From Rouxiella sp. WC2420 (GTDB lineage Bacteria; Pseudomonadota; Gammaproteobacteria; Enterobacterales; Enterobacteriaceae): a DNA stretch of 64,000 nucleotides. A program made the position numbers and the translations under genes. Positions 57,264 through 64,000 of this stretch are shown here, in pieces (the stretch's first letter is position 1; each line of letters opens with the position of its first letter). The notes under the pieces were generated by a model, which worked only from the letters and a program-made list of their open reading frames with translations, had not been told where the DNA came from and did no database searches. The DNA is taken from assembly GCF_041200025.1 (NCBI RefSeq), contig NZ_CP165628.1, positions 5,084,001 to 5,148,000 of the forward strand. The letters run 5' to 3'.

Positions 57264-58082
57264 TTAGATACCGTCGCCGAACTCGAATCCTTGAGTGCCG
57301 TTGAAGTACTGGTTCATGTCCATTGAAGGTTTTTCGCTTTCTGGACGACCAACAATCCGTGCTGGAACACCTGCTGCCGTGACGTGCGGCGGTATTGACT
57401 GCAACACAACCGAATTAGCACCAATTTTTGCCCCGGCACCCACTTCGATATTGCCCAGAATCTTCGCTCCTGCGCCAATCATCACCCCTTCACGGATTTT
57501 TGGATGACGATCGCCTACTGTCTTACCGGTACCGCCCAGAGTAACGGATTGCAGAATAGAGACGTCATTTTCAACCACTGCGGTTTCGCCGATCACAATG
57601 CCGGTGGCATGATCGAGCATGATCCCACAGCCGATTCGTGCCGCAGGGTGGATATCTACGCCAAAGGTCACAGAGATTTGATTCTGGAAATATACCGCCA
57701 GCGCCTGACGATCCTGCTTCCACAGCCAGTTGCCGATGCGGTAAGCCTGCAACGCATGGAAACCTTTAAGATAAAGCAGCGGCGTTGAATATTTATCGAC
57801 CGCAGCATCGCGGGAATGCACGGCAAGAATATCGCGCGCTGCCGACAGGGTCATCTGCTCGTCGTTACGGTAAGCCTCTTCGACTACTTCACGAATGGCG
57901 ATAGCAGGCATAATTGGGCTGCCCAACTTGTTGGCAAGAATATAGCTCAGCGCACTCCCGAGGGTTTCGTGCTTGAGCAATGTCGAATGGAAAAAGCTCG
58001 CCAGCATAGGTTCACACTCAGCCAGTGCTCTCGCTTCTGATTTAATGTTGTTCCACACCAGTTCCAACTCTTCTGACGACAT
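57264..58082 (-). CDS. cysE: Serine acetyltransferase CysE
   Basis: A 272-residue left-handed beta-helix enzyme that makes O-acetylserine, the carbon precursor of cysteine. The catalytic pair lies in DIHPAARIGCGIMLDHATG (aspartate and histidine). Hexapeptide repeats run from about 140 to 240, and the C-terminal tail ends GDGI, which ends in isoleucine as needed for docking into CysK. Two adjacent ATGs exist (58085 and 58082); the second has better spacing from AAGGAAAG and matches MSCEELE of E. coli. Confidence 0.96.
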   Translation of the reverse strand: MSSEELELVWNNIKSEARALAECEPMLASFFHSTLLKHETLGSALSYILANKLGSPIMPAIAIREVVEEAYRNDEQMTLSAARDILAVHSRDAAVDKYSTPLLYLKGFHALQAYRIGNWLWKQDRQALAVYFQNQISVTFGVDIHPAARIGCGIMLDHATGIVIGETAVVENDVSILQSVTLGGTGKTVGDRHPKIREGVMIGAGAKILGNIEVGAGAKIGANSVVLQSIPPHVTAAGVPARIVGRPESEKPSMDMNQYFNGTQGFEFGDGI

Positions 58083-58186
58083 CATCTTTCCTTAAAGCGA
58101 ATTAAATAAAGCTCTGTAACAGAGAATAGCAAGCCGACCAGTCTTTAACACTGGCGGCTTCATATCAATCGCATTGCTGTGCCGGT

Positions 58187-59206
58187 TCAGCGGCTGCCCG
58201 ACTCATCTTTACTGGCGCGAGCCAGCAGGCTGGTTGCAGCTTCACGCGCGTCTTTACCGTTATACAACACCTGATAAATCTGTTCGGTAATCGGCATCTC
58301 GACGTTAAAACGCTGCGCCAGAGCTCGAACCTCTTTGGTGTTGCGATAACCTTCGACCACCTGACCAATCTTGTCCTGAGCACTCTGCACGTCGAGGCCC
58401 TCTCCCAGCATAATACCGAAGCGACGATTGCGTGATTGATTATCCGTGCAGGTTAGCACCAAATCACCCAGCCCAGCCATGCCCATAAAGGTGGCCGGAG
58501 AGGCGCCCAATGCCGAACCCAGGCGACTCATTTCGGCTAATCCGCGGGTGATCAGGGCGGTGCGCGCATTAGCACCAAAACCGATACCGTCAGACATGCC
58601 TGCGCCGATGGCGATTACGTTTTTCACCGCTCCGCCGAGCTGAACACCGATAAAATCAGGATTACTGTATACGCGGAAACTTTTCCCGCAGTGCAGCAAT
58701 TGCTGCAAATCTTCACCAAATTGCGCGTCGGTTGAGGCCAGCGCGATAGCCGTTGGCATACCTGCAGCTAATTCTTTGGCAAAGGTCGGCCCGGAAACCA
58801 CGGCCAGAGGAATGGTATCGCCCAGTTCTTCGCGTGCGACATCTTGCAGCAGACGGCCCGTCTCGGCTTCGAGGCCTTTGGTCGCCCAGACAATGCGGGC
58901 ATCGGCGCGTAAGAAAGGTTTGATTTGACGCAAAACGTCGCCGAATACGTGGCTTGGAACCACCACCAACACATCGCGGCTAGCCGCTACAGCGTCGGAA
59001 AGGTCGGTCTCAAGAATCAGCGTATCAGGGAAAGTGACGCCCGGCAGAAATGCTTCATTGCAGCGAGCGGACTGAAGTACCTTAATATGGGCAGCGTTAT
59101 GCCCCCAAAGCACGACAGGGTGGCCATTTCTGGCTAAGGTAATCGCTAAAGCGGTGCCGTACGAGCCGGCACCGATAACGGTCATTGAAGCATTGACAGT
59201 TTTCAT
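58187..59206 (-). CDS. gpsA: Glycerol-3-phosphate dehydrogenase [NAD(P)+] GpsA
   Basis: A 339-residue enzyme (E. coli 339) that reduces dihydroxyacetone phosphate to glycerol-3-phosphate for phospholipids. The dinucleotide motif is [12 protein letters not shown] (10-21). The catalytic region is [17 protein letters not shown], followed by [20 protein letters not shown]. Its ATG overlaps the secB stop by one base (TGATG), so it is coupled to secB. Part of a yibN-grxC-secB-gpsA minus-strand cluster, as in E. coli. Confidence 0.96.
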   Translation of the reverse strand: MKTVNASMTVIGAGSYGTALAITLARNGHPVVLWGHNAAHIKVLQSARCNEAFLPGVTFPDTLILETDLSDAVAASRDVLVVVPSHVFGDVLRQIKPFLRADARIVWATKGLEAETGRLLQDVAREELGDTIPLAVVSGPTFAKELAAGMPTAIALASTDAQFGEDLQQLLHCGKSFRVYSNPDFIGVQLGGAVKNVIAIGAGMSDGIGFGANARTALITRGLAEMSRLGSALGASPATFMGMAGLGDLVLTCTDNQSRNRRFGIMLGEGLDVQSAQDKIGQVVEGYRNTKEVRALAQRFNVEMPITEQIYQVLYNGKDAREAATSLLARASKDESGSR

Positions 59207-59676
59207 CAGGCATCCTGATGTGGCTGCGCACCTTCGGTTTCTGACTGCTGTTGCAGATAGTTCATGAACAGAGCGTCAAAGTTTACCGGTGCCAGATTAA
59301 GTTGCGGGAACGTGCCGCGCGAAACCAGACTGGTGATGCACTCACGCGCATAAGGGAACAGAATGTTCGGGCAGTATGCGCCCAGGCAATGAGCCATCTG
59401 AGTGCCGTCGATACCTTCGATAGAGAAAATACCACCCTGTTGAACTTCACACAGGAATGCAGTCTCTTCAGCTACAGAAGCAGTAACGGTCACACGCAGG
59501 ACAACTTCAAATACACCTTCGGCCAATTGGCTGGAAGCGGTATCCAGATCCAGTTTAATCTCCGGCTCCCACTCTTTCTGAAAAACTTGTGGAGCATTTG
59601 GAGCTTCAAAAGAGATGTCTTTGGTATAGATACGTTGGATCTGGAAAGTCATCTCGGTGTTGTTCTGTTCAGACAT
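59206..59676 (-). CDS. secB: Export chaperone SecB
   Basis: A 156-residue tetrameric chaperone (E. coli 155) that keeps preproteins unfolded and hands them to SecA. Conserved blocks are [28 protein letters not shown] and the helical [20 protein letters not shown]. The acidic C-terminal region is shortened in charge ([11 protein letters not shown]). AAGGGT precedes the ATG. gpsA starts at its stop codon. Confidence 0.96.
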   Translation of the reverse strand: MSEQNNTEMTFQIQRIYTKDISFEAPNAPQVFQKEWEPEIKLDLDTASSQLAEGVFEVVLRVTVTASVAEETAFLCEVQQGGIFSIEGIDGTQMAHCLGAYCPNILFPYARECITSLVSRGTFPQLNLAPVNFDALFMNYLQQQSETEGAQPHQDA

Positions 59677-59746
59677 TAAAATAGTACCCTTAAGTTAATA
59701 ATAATCCTTTAAACACCCGCCTTGACGCGCAATCGCGCACCTCTAC

Positions 59747-59995
59747 TTACAGCAGAGAGTCAAGACCACCGCGGGCGTCAAGTGCGTGTAAATCGTCGCA
59801 TCCACCAATGTGTTTACCATCGATAAATACCTGAGGCACGGTCGTGCGGCCACTGCGCTCGATCATGACTTCACGTTTTGCTGCATCACCATCAATTGCA
59901 ATTTCGTCAAAGGCTGCACCCTTACTGTTCAGCAAGGCTTTAGCACGATGGCAATAAGGACAGGTTGCTTTGGTAAACATTTCAATCTTAGCCAT
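59747..59995 (-). CDS. grxC: Glutaredoxin 3 GrxC
   Basis: An 82-residue glutaredoxin (E. coli 83) with active site CPYC (C12 and C15), the cis-proline motif TVPQVFI and GGCDDLHAL for glutathione binding. ATG 59995 has GAGGTG upstream and matches the family start; the frame is open to 60013. It lies between yibN and secB. Confidence 0.96.
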   Translation of the reverse strand: MAKIEMFTKATCPYCHRAKALLNSKGAAFDEIAIDGDAAKREVMIERSGRTTVPQVFIDGKHIGGCDDLHALDARGGLDSLL

Positions 59996-60034
59996 ATCGC
60001 ACCTCGGAATCATGTCATTAGGTTGGAGTATTCT

Positions 60035-60466
60035 TTACTTACCGCGGGCCAAAGGCAGATTTTCGCCGCTCCAGCCAGCAATACCTTCTTTCAGGCTATA
60101 AACACGCTCAAAACCAGCGTTCACCAGGCCTTCGGCGGCTAAACGGGAAGTCTGACCGTTAGCACAAACAACAATCACCGGCAGTGCCTTGCTCTTGGCA
60201 AGATCGCCCAGGTTGTTGCTTTTAATATCTGCGCTGAGCAGATTCACTGAAGTAGAAATGTGACCTTTACGAAACTCTTCGCGAGCACGAACGTCAACGA
60301 CCACGGCTTCTTCTTTATTGATTAGACGTGTTGCTTCACCGCGGGTGATCTCTTTCACTTTAGAAAAACGGGCTCTTACCGTTGTGAAGATCACTGCAAT
60401 CAGCAGTGCAACCCACGCCAGGCTCAGAACCGGGTGCGCGCTAACGAATGGCATAATATCTTGCAT
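60035..60466 (-). CDS. yibN: Membrane-anchored rhodanese YibN
   Basis: A 143-residue protein (E. coli YibN 143) with one N-terminal transmembrane helix (about 11-31, [18 protein letters not shown]) and a cytoplasmic rhodanese domain. The active-site loop reads [10 protein letters not shown], with the catalytic-type cysteine. In E. coli YibN the equivalent loop, as I recall it, lacks this cysteine, so this protein may be a working sulfurtransferase. ATG 60466 is chosen by family alignment; GGGAG is rather far upstream. First gene of the yibN-grxC-secB-gpsA cluster. Confidence 0.88.
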   Translation of the reverse strand: MQDIMPFVSAHPVLSLAWVALLIAVIFTTVRARFSKVKEITRGEATRLINKEEAVVVDVRAREEFRKGHISTSVNLLSADIKSNNLGDLAKSKALPVIVVCANGQTSRLAAEGLVNAGFERVYSLKEGIAGWSGENLPLARGK

Positions 60467-60792
60467 GGGGTGTAACAACTCCCGACAGTTAGGGGAAAAT
60501 TCAAGGCTCACGAGTATACCTTGCGGTTTGCGCAATTACAGCTCGAATGCGCCGCCAATTACCATAAACTGAGGCGTATCCCGAAAAAATCAAGGGGTGT
60601 TTACCTAAAATACTTCCGAATATTGCTCTTCATTCAAATAATGTTTATCTGCTGGCAGGCACTCTGGAACAGACTATCTTGAATGATAGCGCGCGGATTT
60701 TTTGTTTTCGCATCATGTTGTTGATTAGTGTTACGATAAAGCCAATAGGGATCAGATTGTCTATCATCCTGGGTCGACAAGCGGAAAAAAGT
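60467..60792. other. yibN-envC intergenic region
   Basis: About 326 bp with divergent promoters for yibN and envC. In E. coli gpmM lies here; no trace of it is visible. TGATAGCGCGCG-type sequence near 60685 and A/T-rich stretches are the only notable content. Confidence 0.45.
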
Positions 60793-62055
60793 TTGAGCAA
60801 ATCTATCTATTTCAGTTTGATGAGAAAAGTCCTTTCCGGTTCAGCCCTGCTAGTTTGCAGCGTGCTGCTGGTTCAGCCACGGACCGGCCTGGCCGATGAC
60901 AACAAGGATCAACTCAAGAACATTCAGCAAAACATCGCTGAAAAGGAGAAAAGCGTTAAAGCACAAAAGCTTCAGCGTGGATCCCTGCTCGACCAGCTTC
61001 AATCCCAGGAAAAAATCATCGCAGCCGCCAGCCGCAAGCTGCGCGATACCCAATTGACCCTATCCGGGTTAAACAAAGATATTTCCAATCTGAACACCTC
61101 CATCGACAAACTGCAAAAACAGCAAAAGACTCAGGAAGATATCCTCGCTAAACAGCTCGATGCCGCTTTCAGATTGGGCAAACAGAGCGGATTACAGCTG
61201 GTCTTAAGCGGGGAGGAAAGCCAACGCAGCGAGCGTATTCTGGCTTATTTCAGCTACCTGAATCAGGCTCGCCAGCAGAATATTGACGCGCTGAAAAAGA
61301 CTCGCAGTGACCTGGCCTCGCAGCGGGTTACCCTGCAATCCAAACAGGTGCAGCAGAAATCAGCTTTGACACAACAGCAAAGCCAACAGCAACAGCTTGA
61401 GCAGGCCCGCGCTGCACGGCAAAAAACACTGACTTCTCTGGAATCATCGTTGCATAAAGATGAAGCCAGCCTGGTCGATTTACGTGCCAACCAGACCCGC
61501 CTGCAGGACAAAATTGCCGCCGCCGAACGCGCAGCTCGCGCCCGGGCAGAAAAAGAAGCCCAGGAAGCGGCTGCGGTTCAGGCAAAAGAAAAACAGGCGA
61601 AATCAAAAGGCTCAACCTATAAACCAACTCAAAGTGAACAGGCTCTGGTATCGCGCACCGGCGGTCTTGGCCGTCCGGCCGGGCAAGATATCTGGCCAGT
61701 TCGCGGCAACACTCTGCATCAGTTTGGCGAAGAGTTGCAGGGTGAGCTGCGCTATAAAGGTATTGTTATTGCCGCCCGCGAGGGCAGTGATGTAAGAGCC
61801 ATCGCCGATGGACGCGTGCTGCTGGCAGACTGGTTGCAGGGTTATGGCCTGGTTGTGGTGATTGATCACGGCAAAGGGGACATGAGCCTGTATGGATATA
61901 ACCAGAGCGCACTGGTGAATGTGGGCGACCAGGTTAAAGCCGGTCAGCCGATTGCACAAGTGGGCACCAGTGGTGGTCAAGGTCAGCCTTCTCTGTACTT
62001 CGAGATTCGTCGTCAGGGTCAGGCCGTTAACCCACAGCCGTGGTTGGGAAGATAA
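60793..62055 (+). CDS. envC: Amidase activator EnvC
   Basis: A periplasmic coiled-coil protein that activates AmiA and AmiB at the septum. The signal peptide (RKVLSGSALLVCSVLLV to TGLA) is followed by long coiled coils rich in Q, K and L (about 40-270) and a C-terminal LytM (peptidase M23) domain that lacks the zinc ligands, so it is non-catalytic as in E. coli. The start is uncertain. TTG 60793, with GGA 7 nt upstream, gives 420 residues and a 34-residue signal peptide, like E. coli (419). ATG 60820 has no ribosome site, TTG 60757 follows AGGGA and the frame is open to 60679. The C-terminus QAVNPQPWLGR is as in E. coli. Confidence 0.9.
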   Translation: MSKSIYFSLMRKVLSGSALLVCSVLLVQPRTGLADDNKDQLKNIQQNIAEKEKSVKAQKLQRGSLLDQLQSQEKIIAAASRKLRDTQLTLSGLNKDISNLNTSIDKLQKQQKTQEDILAKQLDAAFRLGKQSGLQLVLSGEESQRSERILAYFSYLNQARQQNIDALKKTRSDLASQRVTLQSKQVQQKSALTQQQSQQQQLEQARAARQKTLTSLESSLHKDEASLVDLRANQTRLQDKIAAAERAARARAEKEAQEAAAVQAKEKQAKSKGSTYKPTQSEQALVSRTGGLGRPAGQDIWPVRGNTLHQFGEELQGELRYKGIVIAAREGSDVRAIADGRVLLADWLQGYGLVVVIDHGKGDMSLYGYNQSALVNVGDQVKAGQPIAQVGTSGGQGQPSLYFEIRRQGQAVNPQPWLGR

Positions 62056-62057
62056 CA

Positions 62058-63065
62058 TTGCGATTTAAAAAGAGACGTTTAGCGACGTTATGTGGTGCGC
62101 TGGTGTTCACACTAAACGTTCAGGCTGCCAAGCTGGCCATCTTGTTTGATGACTTTGGTTATCAGGCAAAGAACGAAAATCAGGTGCTGAAAATGCCGAT
62201 CAACGTATCGGTGGCTATTTTCCCCAATGCGCCCGACTCGCATGAAATGATGTTGAAGGCCCACCAGCAGGGCCGAGAAATCCTGATCCATCTACCGATG
62301 CAACCGCTGAGTAAACAGCCTCTCGAGAAAAATACCCTGACGCCGGATATGAGTAGCCAAGAGGTCAAACGTATTGTTGACCAGGCAGTGGCCAGCATTC
62401 CTTACGCAGTGGGTATTAACAATCATCAGGGCAGTAAAATGACCTCGAGCCTGAGCGGCATGCAAAATGTCATTCAGGCCATGGCACCGCACCATCTGTT
62501 TTTCCTCGACAGTATGACGATTGCCGGAACTAAATCAGTTCAGGCTGCCCAAGGCACCTCGGTTAAGGTGATTAAACGCAACGTGTTCCTGGACGACGTG
62601 CAGAATAATGCCGAGATCCGTCATCAGTTTCAGCGTGCCATCGCTTTGGCCCGTCGTAACGGTTTTGCTATCGCCATTGGTCACCCACACCCGACAACGG
62701 TGGCTGCGGTTCAGCAAGAGTTGGCAAATCTTCCATCTGATATTCAGCTGGTTCGCCCCAGCGATCTGCTCAACACGGCGATGACTTATAATCCACACGC
62801 TGCGCCACCGCCGCCGCTTAAACCGGCCAAACCTGTGAAACCGCCGAAGCCTAAACAGAAAGGGATTGGCAGCTGCCCTATCAAGCATAAAATCCCGCAA
62901 GTTTATGCTGGGGCGATGTTCAGCGTGCTGGGTGAAAGCATCAAAAACTCCGCCGTCGTCAACTTTGTTGAACGCCAGTGGAGCGACTGGGGCAAAGCGC
63001 CAGCGCAGGCAGCCCCACAGATGCTGCAAACGCCAGCGCCTATCGCCGAGCCGCCAAAACCATAA
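62058..63065 (+). CDS. yibQ: Divergent polysaccharide deacetylase family protein YibQ
   Basis: A 335-residue exported protein (E. coli YibQ 319) of the divergent polysaccharide deacetylase family. The start is set at TTG 62058: GGGAAG lies 7 nt upstream inside the envC end, and it gives a clean signal peptide (RFKKRRLATLCGALVFTLN, cut after QA). A GTG at 62040 is an alternative. Conserved blocks are AILFDDFGYQAKNENQVL, ILIHLPMQPLSKQPLEK, NNHQGSKMTSSLSGMQ and AIGHPHPTTV. A Pro/Lys-rich segment (about 252-272) and a C-terminal tail are lineage-specific. No enzyme activity is known to me. Confidence 0.88.
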   Translation: MRFKKRRLATLCGALVFTLNVQAAKLAILFDDFGYQAKNENQVLKMPINVSVAIFPNAPDSHEMMLKAHQQGREILIHLPMQPLSKQPLEKNTLTPDMSSQEVKRIVDQAVASIPYAVGINNHQGSKMTSSLSGMQNVIQAMAPHHLFFLDSMTIAGTKSVQAAQGTSVKVIKRNVFLDDVQNNAEIRHQFQRAIALARRNGFAIAIGHPHPTTVAAVQQELANLPSDIQLVRPSDLLNTAMTYNPHAAPPPPLKPAKPVKPPKPKQKGIGSCPIKHKIPQVYAGAMFSVLGESIKNSAVVNFVERQWSDWGKAPAQAAPQMLQTPAPIAEPPKP

Positions 63066-63098
63066 GCATTTGGTGATAAAAGCTTTAACATTCAAAGA

Positions 63099-63126
63099 GG
63101 CCAGCTTGATTGCTGGCCTTTATTTT
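63099..63126 (+). terminator. Terminator of envC-yibQ
   Basis: GGCCAGC (63099-63105), 6-nt loop, GCTGGCC (63112-63118), then TTTATTTT. It lies between convergent yibQ and tdh. Confidence 0.85.
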
Positions 63127-63150
63127 CACGACGACAACAGACGGTCAAAT

Positions 63151-64000
63151 CTACCAGTTTAAAATTACTTTACCCGACTGGCCCGAGCGCATGGCATCAA
63201 AGCCCTGCTGGAAGTCATCGATAGAAAAATGGTGAGTGATCAGTGGCGTTAAATCTAACCCCGACTGCACCAGCGCGGCCATTTTGTACCAAGTCTCGAA
63301 CATTTCACGCCCGTAAATCCCCTTGATAAACAAACCCTTGAAAATAACCTGATTCCAGTCGATTGACATGTCAGATGGCGGAATGCCCAACAGCGCGATG
63401 CGTCCGCCGTGATTCATGGCATTGAGCATGGAGCGAAACGCCGGTGGCGCGCCCGACATCTCCAGCCCAACGTCGAAGCCTTCAGTCATGCCCAGCTCGG
63501 TCATCACACTATTGAGATTTTGCTTGCTGATATTTACCGCTCGGGTAACGCCAAACTTTCTCGCCAAATCGAGGCGATACTCATTCATGTCAGTGATAAC
63601 TACGTGCCGTGCGCCGACGTGACGGCAAATAGCTGCCGCCATAATGCCGATTGGCCCAGCGCCGCATACCAGCACGTCTTCACCCACTAAATCAAACGAC
63701 AAGGCAGTGTGAACGGCATTGCCCAGCGGGTCGAAAATCGCCGCCAAATCATCGGAAATGTTGTCGGGTATCTTAAAAGCGTTAAACGCCGGGATCACCA
63801 GATATTCGGCAAAAGCCCCAGCGCGGTTTACCCCCACACCTTGCGTGTTGCGGCACAGATGAGTGCGGCCGCCCCGACAGTTGCGGCAATGACCGCAGGT
63901 GATATGCCCCTCGCCCGACACGCGATCGCCAATTCTGAAGCCTCGAACCTCCTGCCCAATCTCGACGACTTCGCCGACATATTCGTGGCCGGTCACCATC
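63151..64000 (-). CDS. tdh: L-threonine 3-dehydrogenase Tdh (5' end outside window)
   Basis: The C-terminal 283 codons of a zinc-dependent medium-chain dehydrogenase; the start lies beyond the window (E. coli Tdh has 341 residues). It oxidises threonine to 2-amino-3-ketobutyrate, which Kbl then cleaves. Visible motifs: catalytic-zinc GHEYVGEV, structural-zinc cysteines in [27 protein letters not shown], the NAD motif [12 protein letters not shown] and [14 protein letters not shown]. Convergent with yibQ, as in E. coli. Confidence 0.95.
   Translation of the reverse strand, partial: MVTGHEYVGEVVEIGQEVRGFRIGDRVSGEGHITCGHCRNCRGGRTHLCRNTQGVGVNRAGAFAEYLVIPAFNAFKIPDNISDDLAAIFDPLGNAVHTALSFDLVGEDVLVCGAGPIGIMAAAICRHVGARHVVITDMNEYRLDLARKFGVTRAVNISKQNLNSVMTELGMTEGFDVGLEMSGAPPAFRSMLNAMNHGGRIALLGIPPSDMSIDWNQVIFKGLFIKGIYGREMFETWYKMAALVQSGLDLTPLITHHFSIDDFQQGFDAMRSGQSGKVILNW

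Overview
The window is a stretch of Enterobacterales chromosome. Nearly every gene has a close counterpart in Escherichia coli, and several features point to a lineage outside the E. coli group, probably Yersiniaceae-like (Serratia, Yersinia, Rahnella, Ewingella, Rouxiella): argG sits inside an argCBGH operon, a peroxiredoxin-glutaredoxin fusion lies divergent from oxyR, metF is next to ppc, and ERIC-type intergenic repeats are present. I cannot name the genus. I see no prophage, insertion sequence, integrase, toxin system or CRISPR array. This is mostly core chromosome.

Layout. 1-6 kb: maoP and hdfR (divergent), then a ytfQ-ytfR-ytfT-yjfF sugar ABC transporter on the minus strand. 6.2-12.4 kb: a complete minus-strand rRNA operon (P1/P2 promoters, 16S, tRNA-Ile, tRNA-Ala, 23S, 5S, tRNA-Asp, tRNA-Trp, terminator). 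12.4-21.3 kb: murI and btuB with a cobalamin riboswitch, trmA, yijD, fabR, sthA, oxyR and the peroxiredoxin-glutaredoxin gene. 21.3-31.5 kb: argCBGH divergent from argE, then ppc and metF. 31.7-36.3 kb: metBL divergent from metJ, with MetJ boxes at metB and metF, and rpmE. 36.5-43.6 kb: priA, cytR, ftsN, hslVU, rraA. 44.1-49.9 kb: zapB, glpFK, glpX, fpr, yiiQ. 50.4-57.1 kb: tpiA, sbp, pfkA, cpxP (with the CpxQ small RNA in its 3' end), cpxRA, trmL. 57.2-64 kb: cysE, gpsA, secB, grxC, yibN, envC, yibQ and a truncated tdh.

Functional groups. Arginine synthesis (argECBGH, double ArgR box), methionine synthesis (metBL, metF, metJ, met boxes) and cysteine supply (cysE, sbp) account for much of the window. 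Glycerol uptake and use (glpFK, gpsA, with glpX, tpiA and pfkA) form a second group. Stress control comprises oxyR with its peroxidase, the Cpx envelope system and heat-shock hslVU. Cell division genes are ftsN, zapB and envC. Gene order is largely that of E. coli, but menA, gpmM, fieF, cdh, yiiR and oxyS are missing from the positions they hold there.

The most unusual structures are intergenic. There are two tandem arrays of ERIC-like elements with periods of 134 and 135 bp (43701-44092 and 49874-50309), each with three nearly identical units but of different subtypes. A single ERIC-like element runs into the 3' end of metF and supplies its stop codon. I found no wholly new protein system.
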